64,000 bases of DNA from Onthophagus taurus (lineage: Eukaryota > Arthropoda > Insecta > Coleoptera > Scarabaeidae), in NCBI RefSeq assembly GCF_036711975.1, contig NC_091970.1, positions 4,161,501-4,225,500 on the forward strand, read 5' to 3'. A program made the position numbers and the translations under genes. The notes under the pieces were generated by a model. The model did not search any database. It saw only the letters and a program-made list of their open reading frames with translations, and had not been told where the DNA came from. Below are positions 1-11,938 of this stretch, piece after piece (the first letter of the stretch is position 1; each line of letters begins with the position of its first letter).

Positions 1-2280
1 TAGAGTAAGTTTTTCTAGTTTTATTTTATTCGCCCCATTCGGTGCCTTTTGAAACGATGCGTTTATGCAAACCGGGGGAAATGAACGAAGAACGTAATGA
101 ATGGATCATGTGGTATACCAGCCGTGGGCCAATTTAAATAATAAAAGGGAACCAAGGAACGTTGAACGGAAAAAATAACCTATAACAGTATGCACGATTT
201 GCATCTCGTGAGTGAAGGTGGCGAGTAATTTATGCAAACACTCTATATAAATTTTTTTTATATTATTTTATCGAAATTAACCGTAAAGACTTGGTGTTTA
301 ACATATTTATTATAAGTAGAGATTGATTTTGAATGAATTAAATTAATTTTAGGTTATAACCTCCAAACTCCCGACGACATATAAACAACACGAAGTTCGC
401 ATTAAATTAGATGACGCTTAAAACAGTGTGAAATAGGTTAAGTTTATTGTCGAATAGGAAGAACCAAACCGTAAATATTCACTTACAATTTTCATAAAAT
501 CTGAGTTTAACATATTTATTATCTTTGTAAGTAGAAATGGATTTTAAATTAATTTAAAAAAAAATACGTAAAAATAGATTTTTGACATTTTAAACAACGT
601 AAACATAGGTTATGTTTTTACTTGATAGACATTGATAGATGTGTATTTAGAAGAATCAAAGAGAATTTGAAATTTTTTCTTTAAATCGTCTTCGTCCTTG
701 GCATTGAGGTCAATAATTTTCACTCAAACGGAAGTTGTGATGCCGTACAAAACTGTTAATTCTTCGAAAGTCGGCTGCTATGTTTGCCGAGAAACAATCC
801 GTCAACTTACCGTATATGAAAAACGATTTATTTTTTCTTTTTATTTTCGAAATCCTTTTCTAATTTTTTTTATCTTGAAGGGGACATTTTTATAAAATCG
901 AAAGAAGCGAACCAAGAATTAATTTAAATGATTCTCCCGTTCGAACGGCTCTGGAAACGTTTGGTTCATTCGGTAGCAAGAATTCTCAATTATCCGGTTG
1001 AGTGCGTCCTCGTTGTTTGTAGGAAATAAAAATAAACCCCTCCGGGGTAGGTAATCTTCGCGTTTCCCATTTTTTAATGAATCGCATAAAAAATTAAAAT
1101 CCTTCTTTAGTTTAATTTTATTGAAAATGCTTCGTTGTAATAAAAAGATGAGTCAATTCTCGTATGTCATCACAGAAAACTACTTCCATCTGGAAAGTTT
1201 TATTACGAAAGTTCTCTTCGCTGCGAGAGGAAAATGTCACATGGTTCATATATTCCAAGAAGACATTCTCAATTTGAATACTTAAATTTTTTTGTTGGTG
1301 TAATCGAATTATTAACGAGGTTTTAAGCCGCTGAATTGCCCCAATTTCCCCAACGTAACCAAATTAAGCCAAGGAAATTTATGTAGTAACACTTTTAGGG
1401 TTGTATTAAACACAGAAATAGTACTAAAATAAAAATTGGCACCCACAAACGATCATAAAATCACTACATAACATAAATTTTATGTTTTATTTTTTCCAAG
1501 TTATTTTTAACTTTTAAATTTGTTAGAAATTTCCTTAGCAAATAAAAAATAACTCATTTCACTCGTTTAAAACGGGCTCTCATTTCTAATTAATCTTTTC
1601 TCGGCTTAAAAACGTTTCGCAATTGAGTTTCGATTTGGCAACGTTAAATCCGCATCTGTTTAACCGCGGTAAATATCTATTTCATTAGCATCCTTCCGTT
1701 TGTTAAAGATCTCTTAGTTAAATAAATAAATTGGAGAATTGCATGCGAAGTTGCACAATTTTCGGTGAGAAAAAAAATGGATAAAACGTAATTACAATGA
1801 TTAAGATTTAAATTTCAAGGATTTTTTTGATGAAATCGAAAAGGTTACGAAATAAAATTTAAAAAATATTAATTAATTACGTGATCGATTTGAATTCGTT
1901 TAATTTAATATCGGTAATTAATTTTTCCGGGTCGTAAACGATTGCGAATTTAATCAATTTACACGTTCGTGTAATTCAATTTAAATTAAATATCAACAAA
2001 TCAACGTGGAAATGTAACGTTTATTTTCTCATTAAATGTTTTAGCCAATTTTCCCATTCAAAAATAAATAAACAAAATTAAATTTCTTTCCCACACGCAA
2101 TTATAATTGTTTAATAATTCATTTTTGTGGGAGAACTTTCGATTCCAACATTTTAAATTGTAAATAAAAATAATTGGAGGGGAAAAATTATTTTTCAAAA
2201 CGTAAATAACAGTAAAAAATTTCTTGAATGAATTAACCGGGAATTTAACGCATTTGTTATCTGTAACAGGCAGAGACGGA
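1..2280. other. Gene-free AT-rich stretch
   Basis: No open frame here resembles a protein and no splice-supported exon chain was seen. About 260-620 contains fragments related to the ends of the foldback element at 2281-3900. The rest is AT-rich with no recognisable structure. It could be the first intron of a minus-strand gene whose leader exon may lie at 4466-4830, but that is inference only. Confidence 0.5.
260..620. repeat. Fragments related to foldback element ends
   Basis: Two adjacent blocks resemble the left arm of the element at 2281-3900. Block 1 (about 280-470) shares the order: TTAGGTTATAACCTC, then a GACGAC-like run, then GATGACGCTTAAAACAGTGTG. Block 2 (about 500-620) shares TTAACATATTTATTATCT followed by GTAAGTAGAAATGGATTTTAAATT. 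They look like decayed or partial copies of the same family. No complete inverted repeat was seen around them. Confidence 0.5.
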
Positions 2281-3900
2281 TTTTAAATTTTCTTTACGTC
2301 AAAACAATTTTAGGTTATAATATCTTCAAAAAGTTTAGATGACGTCTAAAACGACGTGAACATCGCGTTAATTCCTATGACGCTTAAATAAGTGTGAAGT
2401 TGGATTATGGGTATTTTAATTGTCACACGTCAAATTAAATACTTGAAAGTCACGTCCTGATACTTTTAAATACGATTTACTCGACGACACACAACAAAAC
2501 TTGGAAATTAAAGTGCTACGTGCATTAAAAGCGATTGATTGGGAACTAAACACAACGAGAGAAGTTGAAAAACGAATCAAGTGATGTCGTCGATATTAAT
2601 TAAGCAGAGATCGCTTGCGGCCGAGGCTCAATGTTTAATGTTATGGTAACTTGATGGTGCCCATATTGTAGCACCTGTACTTAAGCCGAGGTCGCTTGCG
2701 GCCGAGGCTCAATATTTAATGTTTTATTAAACTGAGAGTGCTCATATTGTGGCGCCTGTACTTAAGCCGAGGTCGCTTGCGGGTGCGGGTACTTTAAATG
2801 TCTAGACTATTGTGCTTCGACCGCATCAACCTCGGTATCTATCTTTAACAACGCATAAATATAATATGTCTTCGCTACTTTGATATACAATAGTTACTGA
2901 TGAGTAAGGTCACCACGTTTTACTTTCACCTTAATCGCACTTTAAAGGTTTTACTTTTAAAGGTCTAGATCGTGATGACCCGGATGTAATCGACCTCGGC
3001 TTAATTAGAGACGCCACAATATGATGACCAACATCAGGTTGACATAACAGTAAACACTGGGCCTCGTCCGCAAGCGACCTCGGCTTAAGTAGAGGTACAA
3101 CAATATGATGAGCACATTTAGGTTGACATAACATTAAACACTGGGCAGCGGCCGCAAGCGACCTCGGCTTAATTAGAAACGGTACAATATGATGAGCAGT
3201 GTCAATTCGATATAATATTAAGCACTGAACCTCGGCTTAAGTAGAGGTGCCACAATATGAGCGCCATCAGGTTGACATAACATTAAATACTAGGCCTCGG
3301 CCGCAAGCGACCTCGGCTTAAGTAGAGTCGCCACAATATGAGCACTATCAGGTTAATATAAGATTAAAAACTGGGCCTCAGCCGCAAGCGACCTCGGCTT
3401 AATTAGAGGTACTACAATATGATGAGCACATTTAGGTTGACATAACATTAAATACTGAGCCTCACGATGTATTGTTATCACTAATTGAGGGAATGAAGCC
3501 GAGGTCGCTTACGGCCGATTTAACCGTTTTGTATTTTTAAAAGCTTAGATTGTAGCGCTTTGGCTTCATTGCTTAACAACTCATAAAAATGTATCTTATT
3601 ATCTTAATTAATTATTATCTAAATGTATTTGTTATCTTATTCTTAAATATACAACAGTTACTTGTTGATATTTATCTAAATAATTGAAATAATTTCCGAA
3701 AGTTGATTTAATCACTTGACACCTGTCAATTAAAATATTCATAATGCAACTTCACACTGTTTTAAGCGTCTTCGTAGTAAACACGATGTTCACATCGTTT
3801 TAGATGTCATCGAAACCTTTTGAGGTTATAACCTAAAATTAAAATGTCAATTTTTTGACGTGATTAAATTTTAAGTTATAACAAAAATTGCTTGTTTAAT
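2281..3900. mobile_element. Foldback (long terminal inverted repeat) element
   Basis: About 2281-2460 and about 3700-3900 are inverted copies of each other over some 170 bases. Both contain the ordered blocks TTTTAGGTTATAA, AGATGACRTCTAAAACGA, GTGAACATCG, GACGCTTAAA, GTGTGAAGTTG and TATTTTAATTG in matching (inverted) order. The interior carries a minisatellite in two opposite orientations. No transposase frame is present, so this is a non-autonomous foldback or MITE-like element. The outer ends are diverged and no clear target-site duplication was found. Confidence 0.7.
2600..3530. repeat. ~82-base minisatellite in opposed arrays
   Basis: The core AAGCCGAGGTCGCTTGCGG recurs at about 2602 (variant), 2684 and 2765 on the plus strand, and as its complement at about 3070, 3154, 3303 and 3384, with a partial copy near 3229. 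A further forward copy lies near 3485. Spacing is 81-84 bases. Each unit also carries a TGACATAACATTAAA-like segment and an ACAATATGATGAGCAC-like segment. The two main arrays point toward each other inside the foldback element. Confidence 0.85.
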
Positions 3901-4465
3901 ATTAAAAACACGATCCATTTAGATAAAATATACACTGCGACGCTTTTTTAAGCCTTGTGGGTTTGAATCATCATATTTTATATCGTCAATCCGGAAATTA
4001 TAGATGCCGGAAATTCAAAATAAGTTGAAATCGTTAGAGGTCATTCTCCTCCGCGAAGTAAACACTTCGATGTTAATTAATTTAGTTGCAATAATGAATT
4101 TTTAATAAATAAGTAAACCCGGTCCTGGTAATGAGTGGTAAAAGAGGAATAATTAATACTAGAATTTACTTTTTTCTTGGTTGGTTCACTCCGTTGACTT
4201 CACCTTGAATTAGAATTAATTATATTCCTCCTCACATTGACACAGAAAACACAATAAAATAATTACGCACTCCCCTAATTAAATTAAGATAATTAAGATA
4301 ACCAGAAATCAATTTGTTTGGGAAAGTTTATGTTAATCTCCATTGATTTTAAATTTAATCCTACTCTAGATAAAATTTAAAAATTAAAACCTAACAACGC
4401 GAAAAACAAAGTCTTGAAATGCATTAAAACCATATTAATAATAAATTAATTAAAGAAAAACTCAC
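3901..4465. other. AT-rich gap, nothing recognised
   Basis: No coding frame, repeat of note or RNA gene was seen between the foldback element and the possible leader exon to the right. Confidence 0.5.
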
Positions 4466-4830
4466 CTTATCATTAATTTTTTCGATTTCTTTTCTTCGAC
4501 TCAAGTTCAATCACCGCAAAAACTTGTAACGTGAAAAACGAAGAAAACCAAACAAAAATGTTGTTGTAATAGTAGAGATGTATCGCGTTTCTTTGGTTAC
4601 GGTTTAACTCGGTGCCCTCACACGGTTGCTCGATCAGTACTGTTAGTTAACACCACAAACTGACCTAAGGTTGCTTGATTCCAGTACCGCGACGCGGTAT
4701 CTCCTCCTTTTCCCCTCCAACCAACCAATTCCAAAAAACCTTCTCCACTACCTCTCCTCGTCGACGTTTCGTCCTCTTTGTTGTTCGAGTGGCTTCCAAT
4801 GCTGCGCGCCACCAACACTAACACGTTTTA
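4466..4830 (-). promoter_or_regulatory. Possible 5' leader exon and promoter region
   Basis: On the minus strand a good donor (AAG then GTGAG) lies just left of position 4466. The 300 bases to the right are richer in GC and CpG than the surroundings and contain the perfect palindrome TACCGCGACGCGGTA at 4685-4699. This would fit a non-coding first exon and promoter of a gene whose coding part lies left of the window. No coding exon of such a gene is visible, so the call is tentative. Confidence 0.25.
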
Positions 4831-5157
4831 AAACGCATGCAAAACCGACGCATGCGTTCATTTTACGCGTTTAGGATATGGATTTTGTTGAGTTGAAGGG
4901 TTTTGGGATGTCCCCGGGATCAGAATTCGTTTTGAGGTGGAAGGGATGATACGATTTTGTATGAATAAACCTAAAAGTTAAAAAATAAGACAATTTTTTA
5001 TAAATCATTTTCTTTATAGATTCATAACATATCAACAATTCTTAAAAATTAAAAAAGGTAGAGATCAACAGTAATTAATAGGAAGATAATTCGAATACAA
5101 ACCCAACAAAAAATAAATTAATTAACTAAAATTTCTTTTTTAATTTTATTTTAATTA

Positions 5158-6275
5158 TTAAAACCACGAGAAATATCCTTTTTTACTTGGCGTTTTAGGA
5201 GATTCTAAATTAACATCTTCATCTTTGTTATTGGCTTCCTCCACAACCTTTTTATCATCCTCGTTTTGAAGAATATTATTCGTTTCTTTCTGCAATTGCG
5301 ATTCATACTTTTTAACATCCTCGTAACTCATATTGTACCACTCATCGATCCAAGTAAAAGCTTGTCGATGCCCCAACAACAAAACTTCTCTTATCGACTA
5401 AAAAAAATTAATTTAAATAAAATTTTAATTCCCCCAAAGCAATTTACAGCATGCAAAAAGTCCTCCACTTTCGTTTGGAGCCCCCACACTTCGAAATAAA
5501 CATTAACAACTTTGTAGGAACACATAACCGGTGTGAAAGAGTTCCTCCAACCATCAACGAGAGGGCCACGATGGGTTAATCGTGATTGGAAATATAAAGG
5601 ATCTTCTTCTTCTTTATAATGTTTTGAGGATAACTCATCGTAGGCTATATCGATGTATTCGACGATTCTCTCCGATAATTGTTCGGGAGTTAAATTTAAG
5701 CACTAAAAGAATTAATTAATAAAATTAATACAATAAAGGAATTATATTACATTTTCGGTAGATCCATTATTATCTTCGTACTTAGTTTGAATCGTTATGT
5801 GAAATTTAGGAATGAAGGAACACTAAAAAATAAAAATTAATTTAATTTTTATAGGTTAAATCAAAATTTACATCATATTCAGTTATTGTTAATGGGTAAT
5901 AATTCCACGCCCGCTCCGTTATATAAAATACTTTTGGGATTAAGGCTTGAATCCAATACGGTAATCGACTAAAACATTAAATTTAAATTAATTAAATAAA
6001 AATTGTACAGATTAAAATTAACCTGGATAAATGGATCCTTTTTTCAGTGTAATGCCCTGTTCCGTGTTCGGGATCACTACACTCTTTATTTTCGACAACT
6101 TCAACTCCTTCCCCATCTCCGGATTGCTCCAAACTATGTCTCGCAATCATATAAAGCTGCCCTATTTTGTACTAACAAAAAATCAACCTCAATTTTAAAA
6201 CAACACCGAAAAAGTATTAATTACCTCCTCAGTAGTCATAGGCATACAAACACGATATTCCTTCGTTAAAACCAT
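5158..6275 (-). CDS. rdgBbeta: PITPNC1 / RdgB-beta phosphatidylinositol transfer protein
   Basis: Six exons: 6225-6275, 6023-6171, 5872-5968, 5751-5822, 5448-5702 and 5158-5397. All junctions are GT-AG and phases agree, giving 287 residues. The protein is a START-like lipid-transfer domain that moves phosphatidylinositol or phosphatidic acid between membranes. It begins MVLTKEYRVCMPMTTEEY and continues with KIGQLYMIARHSLEQSGDGE, EKRIHLSSRLPYW, AWNYYPLTITEY, EEEDPLYF, MCSYKVVNVYFEVWGLQT and GHRQAFTWIDEWY. Several of these, notably the YYPYTITEYTCSF-like region, match the soluble class IIB protein PITPNC1 better than class I PITP alpha/beta or the N-terminus of RdgB. The C-terminal ~50 residues are acidic then basic and low in complexity, ending SKKGYFSWF. 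The start codon faces that of Derlin-2, 352 bases away. Confidence 0.88.
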
Positions 6276-6627
6276 CCTCTCAATCAAATCAATCTTTTAA
6301 AAAATCACAACTTACAGAAGCTTACGTCAAAATTTGACATTTGACATTTCTCGGTAATGTAACCAACTGAAACATAAAAAAAGTTACTAGAAAAGGAAAA
6401 AAAAACTGTTTATTTTTTTAATGTAATGTCACTTTGACAGCTATGACTTTACCCATACGTTTTGTTATCGTACGCAAATTATTGTTGCACTGATGTGGCC
6501 AAAAGATACTATAATAGTATAATAGTGGGGAGCAATGTTGTTTAAAAGAGGCTAATTACAAATAAGTATACCTAAATATTAACGAAGATCCCTCGAGGTA
6601 AAGCAACACATAAAAATATAATAAACC
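6276..6627. promoter_or_regulatory. Head-to-head intergenic region, PITPNC1 / Derlin-2
   Basis: The two start codons face away from each other across 352 bases, so both promoters must lie here or overlap. The stretch is AT-rich and no TATA box in a convincing position was seen. A shared bidirectional promoter is inferred from the spacing only. Confidence 0.5.
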
Positions 6628-7579
6628 ATGGCTTTTCGTTCATTTAGATCAGAATATATGCAAATACCGCCTGTGACGAGAGTTTACACGACGGCATGTG
6701 TCCTAACAACTTTAGCGGTCGTAAGTAAAATAAAATTTTAGGTTATGTTAATTTTGAGGTTATAATTTAATTTTTTTTCATAGCAATTGGACTTGGTAAC
6801 GCCATTTCAATTGTATTTCAACCCAATTTCGATTTTGAGACAGGGTCAAGTTCATCGATTAGTTACAGCGTTTCTATTTTTCGGAACATTTGGTTTTAAT
6901 TTCTTCTTTAATATGATATTTACGTATCGGTATTGTAGAATGTTGGAGGAGGGATCGTTTAGGGATAGAACGGCTGATTTCGTTATGATGTTTTTGTTTG
7001 GAGGAATATTTATGATTGTAAGAGGGAAAACAAAACATATTTTTTTATTAATATATCTTTATTTAGGCCTTCGCCTTTTTTGTTAATCTCTTATTCTTGG
7101 GGCAAGCATTTACAATTATGTTAGTTTACATTTGGTCGAGGAGAAATCCAGCTATTCGTATGAACTTTTTTGGAATATTAGATTTTTACGTAAGTTACAA
7201 TAGCAAAAGAGGAATTTTTTAATAATTATTTTCATTTTAGGCTCCTTATTTACCATGGGTTCTTTTGGGATTCTCACTTCTATTAGGAAACGCAGTTTAT
7301 GTCGATTTAATGGGGATAGCCGTCGGTCATATTTATTATTTCTTAGAGGACGTTTTTCCGAGGGAACGGGGTGGATTTAAGGTGTTAAAAACACCTTCGA
7401 TATTGTAAGTTTAAACGTTTTGATTTGACGTTATTATTATTTTTTTAATTTTTAGAAAGCAACTATTAGATGGACAAAACGAACAAGAATATCATGTTTT
7501 ACCGGAAGAACGACCTGGCGGTTTCGAATGGGGTAATGAAGGTCGTCCAAATCAAAACGCCGAAGTTCGAAATGAATAA
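6628..7579 (+). CDS. Der-2: Derlin-2 (ER-associated degradation)
   Basis: Five exons: 6628-6720, 6784-7017, 7067-7189, 7241-7404 and 7456-7579, GT-AG with consistent phases, 245 residues. Derlins are rhomboid-like pseudoproteases of the ER membrane that help retrotranslocate misfolded proteins to the cytosol for p97 and the proteasome. The protein follows Derlin-2/3 closely: [20 protein letters not shown] at the start, [77 protein letters not shown] and [16 protein letters not shown]. The C-terminal tail contains [12 protein letters not shown], as in vertebrate Derlin-2. Length and the YRYC and LGQAFT motifs separate it from Derlin-1. The start ATG has good context and gives the full family N-terminus. 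Confidence 0.95.
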
Positions 7580-9291
7580 CAAATTTTGCTATGAAATGTT
7601 AAATAACTAATAATAATAACTAGTTTCCTAATATTTACTTGTTTATTTTATTGTTAAGTTATGTTTACAACTTACGATTGAGGTTAATCTAATTCAGCAG
7701 CCTTCATTACAATTTTTTTATCGCAACGTCGTCTTTGTTTCTGATAAGCTAAGGCTTTTTGAGTGTTTTTCCATTCATATCAGTCGTTTTTTAACGATAA
7801 GTTTTGGTAAGATGTTTCGAATGTAATTATACAATTTTCTTTTCATATTAAGGTATTTTGTATTAAAATTTTGAATTGTAAATATATTTCATTTTTCTTT
7901 GCTTAATTTCGATATCAATCTAAAAATAATTTAAAATTTTTAAATAATTTTTTAACAATTTCAAACATAACCTAACTTAATAGTTCTTCCTTTAAAGTGC
8001 TAAATATTATTACTTGTAAAATAATCTTTACGCCTATCCATTTAACACAGTAAGGTAGGTATTATTGCCCCTTTATATTATGATATAAATTAATAAATAA
8101 AAACTTACCAAAAACACAAAAAGAACTCTATCGAAAAATGTTGAGGTTATATTGTGACATTTACATCTGATTTGTTTATGACGATTTAACTTGATATTAG
8201 CAGCAAATCTTTTAAATCAACGCTCCATCTTGAGAGTATTGAAGAATCTCACTTTTTTAATATTAATTTACTACTTTATTCAGTTTAATATTTAATAATA
8301 ATAAGAAAAAATCAAATTGATAAATATAAAATATTAAATTGATGGGGAAAACTAGAATTAATAATTAAAATTAAAAAAAATTATTTTGAGGTTATATTTT
8401 CTTGACATAACATAACCTAAACGCAAAATGCTATTAAAATAAATAAAAAATAGCAATAAATTTTCTCGCAAAAAAAAATCCCAAACAATCAAAGATAAGG
8501 CCTTTAAAAACATCTAAAAATACATAAAAAAGGATCACATACTCTCCTAAACTTTTTTTTTCGTTTTAGAAAGGTGCAAAAAATTAGCCTTGGGGCCAAA
8601 ATCTCGACGTGACCATAACCCGAGACCGTTATTAGAATTATTACACCGAGAAATCGCCTCACAATTTGATCGTCTCTTTCAATAAACTTTAAAACGTGCC
8701 AAGAAATTTCTGTAAACTTTTCAAAATTGGCTGAAGCCTCTAACAATAAGTGATACTTTTTTAAATTCATATGCACGTACAAAAAAGCGATCTCCAATTG
8801 AAACCAATTTAACCCTAACTTTTCCTTTTAATTGGCTCAAGATATTGTTAAATTATTGTGACGTTATTTGTTTCGATTACGAAACAACTTGCGGTACAAT
8901 TGGTTTGAGTGTTATTAATCGTTGCGTGAGAGAATCTAAAATTTTTTTTATTATTTTCTGAACAACACGGCGTGGTTTATGAGGTTTTTTTATACATCTA
9001 ACAGAAATTAACAGTAAAAAAACGTAAGTAAAATTAAACAATTTTTCCCAAAAACATTAAAAATAGCAACAAAATTTACAACTTTCACTTTAGAAATAAA
9101 AGATTAACTTTCACACAATTCGCTCACATTGTTGAAAGGTTTTGCGAAAAAAGAAACAATTTTTCGCGCGTCATTCTCCTTAAAATTTCATTTATAAATA
9201 TATTCAAAACGTTAACGCCTCATTATTTATCCATCAGATTTATTGAATTTGGATTGAAACAAGAAGTAAGTTTGCTTTTATAATCAGCAAG
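7580..9291. other. Intergenic, mostly AT-rich
   Basis: Contains the Derlin-2 3' UTR and the upstream region of the sugar transporter. A short coding-looking frame on the minus strand at about 7691-7780 (residues include ALAYQKQRRRCDKK) has no acceptable start or splice acceptor. A good minus-strand donor (TTTTTG then GTAAGT) near 8108 could belong to a non-coding transcript. A TATA-like TATAAATATATT sits near 9192, about 100 bases before the next start codon. No protein family was recognised. Confidence 0.4.
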
Positions 9292-10820
9292 ATGGAAATT
9301 AAAGATTTAGAATCGAATTTGGTCAACGGAGAAGTTAAAACGTACGTTTTTAACGTTGAGAAACCACCTCAAATGGATAATGTTAAGAATACATTTTGGA
9401 AAATATTTCCATCTTTACTCGGTAAGATTTAAAATTGTTAATTGCAAATATTTATAATCTAACTAATCAAACTTTCGAGTACAAAAATAACTAATAGATG
9501 GCGCAAATTTTTGTAAACGATATAACCTAACTTAACATCATCAAAATTTGAGTTTATAACATTCTTTAATTATAATTGTTTTTAGTTTCCCTACCATGTT
9601 TATCATTCGGATTAATGTTAGGATGGCCATCACCAACATTTCCAAATTTACTCCAAGAATCAGCCCCAATTAAAATAACCTGGGATCAAACGGCTTTAAT
9701 CGCAGGATTTTTAATGATCGGAAACTTGTTTGGAACAACATTTTCTTGGGTAAAACCGTTCGGATTAAAATACGGGATATTGGTCTCAACGTTTCCCATC
9801 ATAATCGGTTGGCTAATAATCTGGAAATCATTCGACGTCATTTATATTTTAATCGGACGATTTTTAATTGGGTTCGGAAACGGTTACGTGACTCCCCACA
9901 TCTCTGAATACATCAACGATTCAACCGAAAATGTAATTCGGTTGGTTTTATTAAAGTTTACTTATTTCTTCATCATGTTAGGGGTTTGTTTAACGTATTG
10001 TGTGGGGCCGTTTTTAGATTTCCGGATATTTTCTTTATCGGCGTTCATTTTGAGTGTAATCATATCGATTATTTTGATGTTTATCCCCTATTCACCGAGC
10101 GAATTATTCAATTTAAATAAACCAGAGAAAGGTGAGAAAAGATTAAGTTGTTTGAGGCCAAATACGGATGTTGAATCGTTTAAGAATAACTTAGAGAATC
10201 AAAGTGATGAGTTAGGCTTAATCGACATGGTGAAAAATAAATATTACTTAAAAACGATTCCCATTTTATTAATTTTAGTTATTTTCCAACAATTTACTGG
10301 TCCCCCTCCAGTTTTAGTTTATTCAAACATAATTTTCGATAAATTCGGGTGTCACAACCCTGAATTATACGCGATCGTTTATATTTTTTTTTATATGATT
10401 TCAATCATATTTACCTCATTTTACTCGCATAAAATCCACGTTAAATATTCTTTACTTTCAACTTGTTTCATTTCAACCATTTTAATGTCCGCGAATGCTT
10501 ATTTAAACCATTTTTACCCACAACCATCTTGGGCTTACGTCAAATCATTAATTTTAGTTATTTACATTTTTATTCACACCTTCGGAATGGGTTTTATCCC
10601 ATCGATTATGGCCCCGAAATTCTTTGAACCCAACTCGATTAAATCAATAAATCGAATACAAGTCGGTTTACATTGCATTTGCGCTATCGTTTCGACGAAA
10701 TTGTTCCAAGTAATTATTACTTATCACGCATTTTATTTGGGATTCGTTTATTTAGCCGCAATTGCTGGGTTCGGCACAATTTTTATTTTAATGTTTGTAC
10801 CAAGCGAATTTAAAAAATGA
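9292..10820 (+). CDS. Divergent MFS sugar transporter (Tret1-like)
   Basis: Two exons, 9292-9421 and 9586-10820, giving 454 residues. The first exon supplies a 43-residue cytosolic N-terminus; the second holds nearly all membrane segments. It belongs to the sugar-porter branch of the major facilitator superfamily, near insect facilitated trehalose transporters and plasma-membrane sugar carriers. Visible landmarks are LGWPSPTFPNL in helix 1, GRFLIGFGNGYVTPHISEYI at the position of the family GRxxxGxGxG...PxYxxE signature, ILVIFQQFTGPPPVLVYSNI for the QQxxGxxxxxYY region, and a PSEF tail in place of PETKG. The usual central PESPR is replaced by PYSPSEL. These changes suggest a diverged paralogue whose substrate cannot be assigned. 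An AGATGGCGC motif lies in the intron. Confidence 0.8.
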
Positions 10821-11305
10821 AATTAATCTTACTTATATTATCTCCTGTTTTTAGATTTACGTACATTTTGATTTAACGATTTCTGTGATGAAATGTACCT
10901 CATTTTTCTTTTAATAATTTTTAGGTCAAAAATTTAATTTTAATTTAGAAAATAAGGGCATGTATTATATCTTAGTACAAAATAAATTGTTATTATTACG
11001 TAAAGCATTAAAAAATAAATCTTAACATTTACTAACCTACAAATTTTTTACAAAAAATTTTTCGTTTTTATAAACTCACCTTATTTGTTATCGAAATTTA
11101 ATATAAATCATTCTTTAATTCAAATAACACCTTTCTATTAATTTAATAATATCTAAGTAATTATCGATTTATTTATTGTTATAAAAAAGGTAGGTTATGT
11201 TTTAGAAATCACATGATCAATTTCATTTCCCCCTGAGACATAGATGGCGCTAACAAATAACATTTTTCCTTTTTTGAATTAAATTACACTTAATAATAAT
11301 TATAC
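10821..11305. other. Intergenic, 3' ends of convergent genes
   Basis: Convergent spacing between the transporter and the unrecognised minus-strand gene. Holds an AATAAA-rich tail, one AGGTTATGTT motif near 11193 and an AGATGGCGC motif at 11242-11250. No coding frame was recognised. Confidence 0.5.
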
Positions 11306-11938
11306 TCACTCAGAAACCAAAACAGAATTTTCTATCAACTCCGGTTCTTCCTCCCACAACATTAAATGTTTCGTTAAACAACAACCGTCAAATTTAACAC
11401 CTTCCTCCTCTGTTTCAGATCTAATCGGTGGCACATCAACTTTGAAAACGTAATTAAACGTTTTTAAGGGATCACAATAATCGCTTAATTTCGGCTCGAT
11501 GTCTTTTTTTGGTAAAGGCTCCCGTGGGGATCTATAACAAGGTGGCTCCTTCTTTGTACATAATGGCACTAAATTTTTATAAATTACTTTGTCAATTGGA
11601 AAATTCATACGTTTCGTAATCTAAAATCAATTTTAATGATTAATAAGAATTAATTTTCGTTTTTTAACCCCACTTACTTTATATTCTAATATTTCCGACT
11701 TTTTTACATTTTTTTCGGTTTTAATCGCGTTTTGAATCGCACAAATATCTTTGATGATTTTCTTGGAAGAATTTAACTTAGGTTCGTTGAAATTGACCGT
11801 TTTTTGATGTAATTGAGTTGTTTTTCGTTGAGTTGTTGAAGATGGTTTTTTAAGCACTGATTGGGTTGTTTTTACGGTTATTTCGGGTAATTTTTGTTCC
11901 GTGTTTCTTACAAACGTCCTTTTTGTTGGTTTATTCAT
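11306..11938 (-). CDS. Unrecognised two-exon protein, 191 residues
   Basis: Exons 11678-11938 and 11306-11620, joined in phase 0 by GTAAGT...TTTTAG, give 191 residues. I do not recognise the family. The first ~87 residues are rich in Lys, Thr, Gln and Ser (MNKPTKRTFVRNTEQK, then KKPSSTTQRKTTQ), strongly basic and probably disordered. The second exon is more ordered in composition: Pro- and Cys-containing (KKEPPCYRSPREPLPKK), then DYCDPLKTFNYVFKVDVPP, an acidic ETEEEG, and LTKHLMLWEEEPELIE near the end. No signal peptide or membrane segment. The stop codon overlaps a GTGAGT donor-like string, so a further 3' exon cannot be excluded. The gene is head-to-head with Caf1-55. Confidence 0.65.

Noticed and set aside
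2931-3134. Open frame of 67 codons on the minus strand
   Set aside because: Lies entirely in the tandem minisatellite; the peptide merely repeats with the unit.
8504-8797. Open frame of 97 codons on the minus strand upstream of the first sugar transporter
   Set aside because: No family resemblance, no splice or promoter context, and composition is that of AT-rich spacer.
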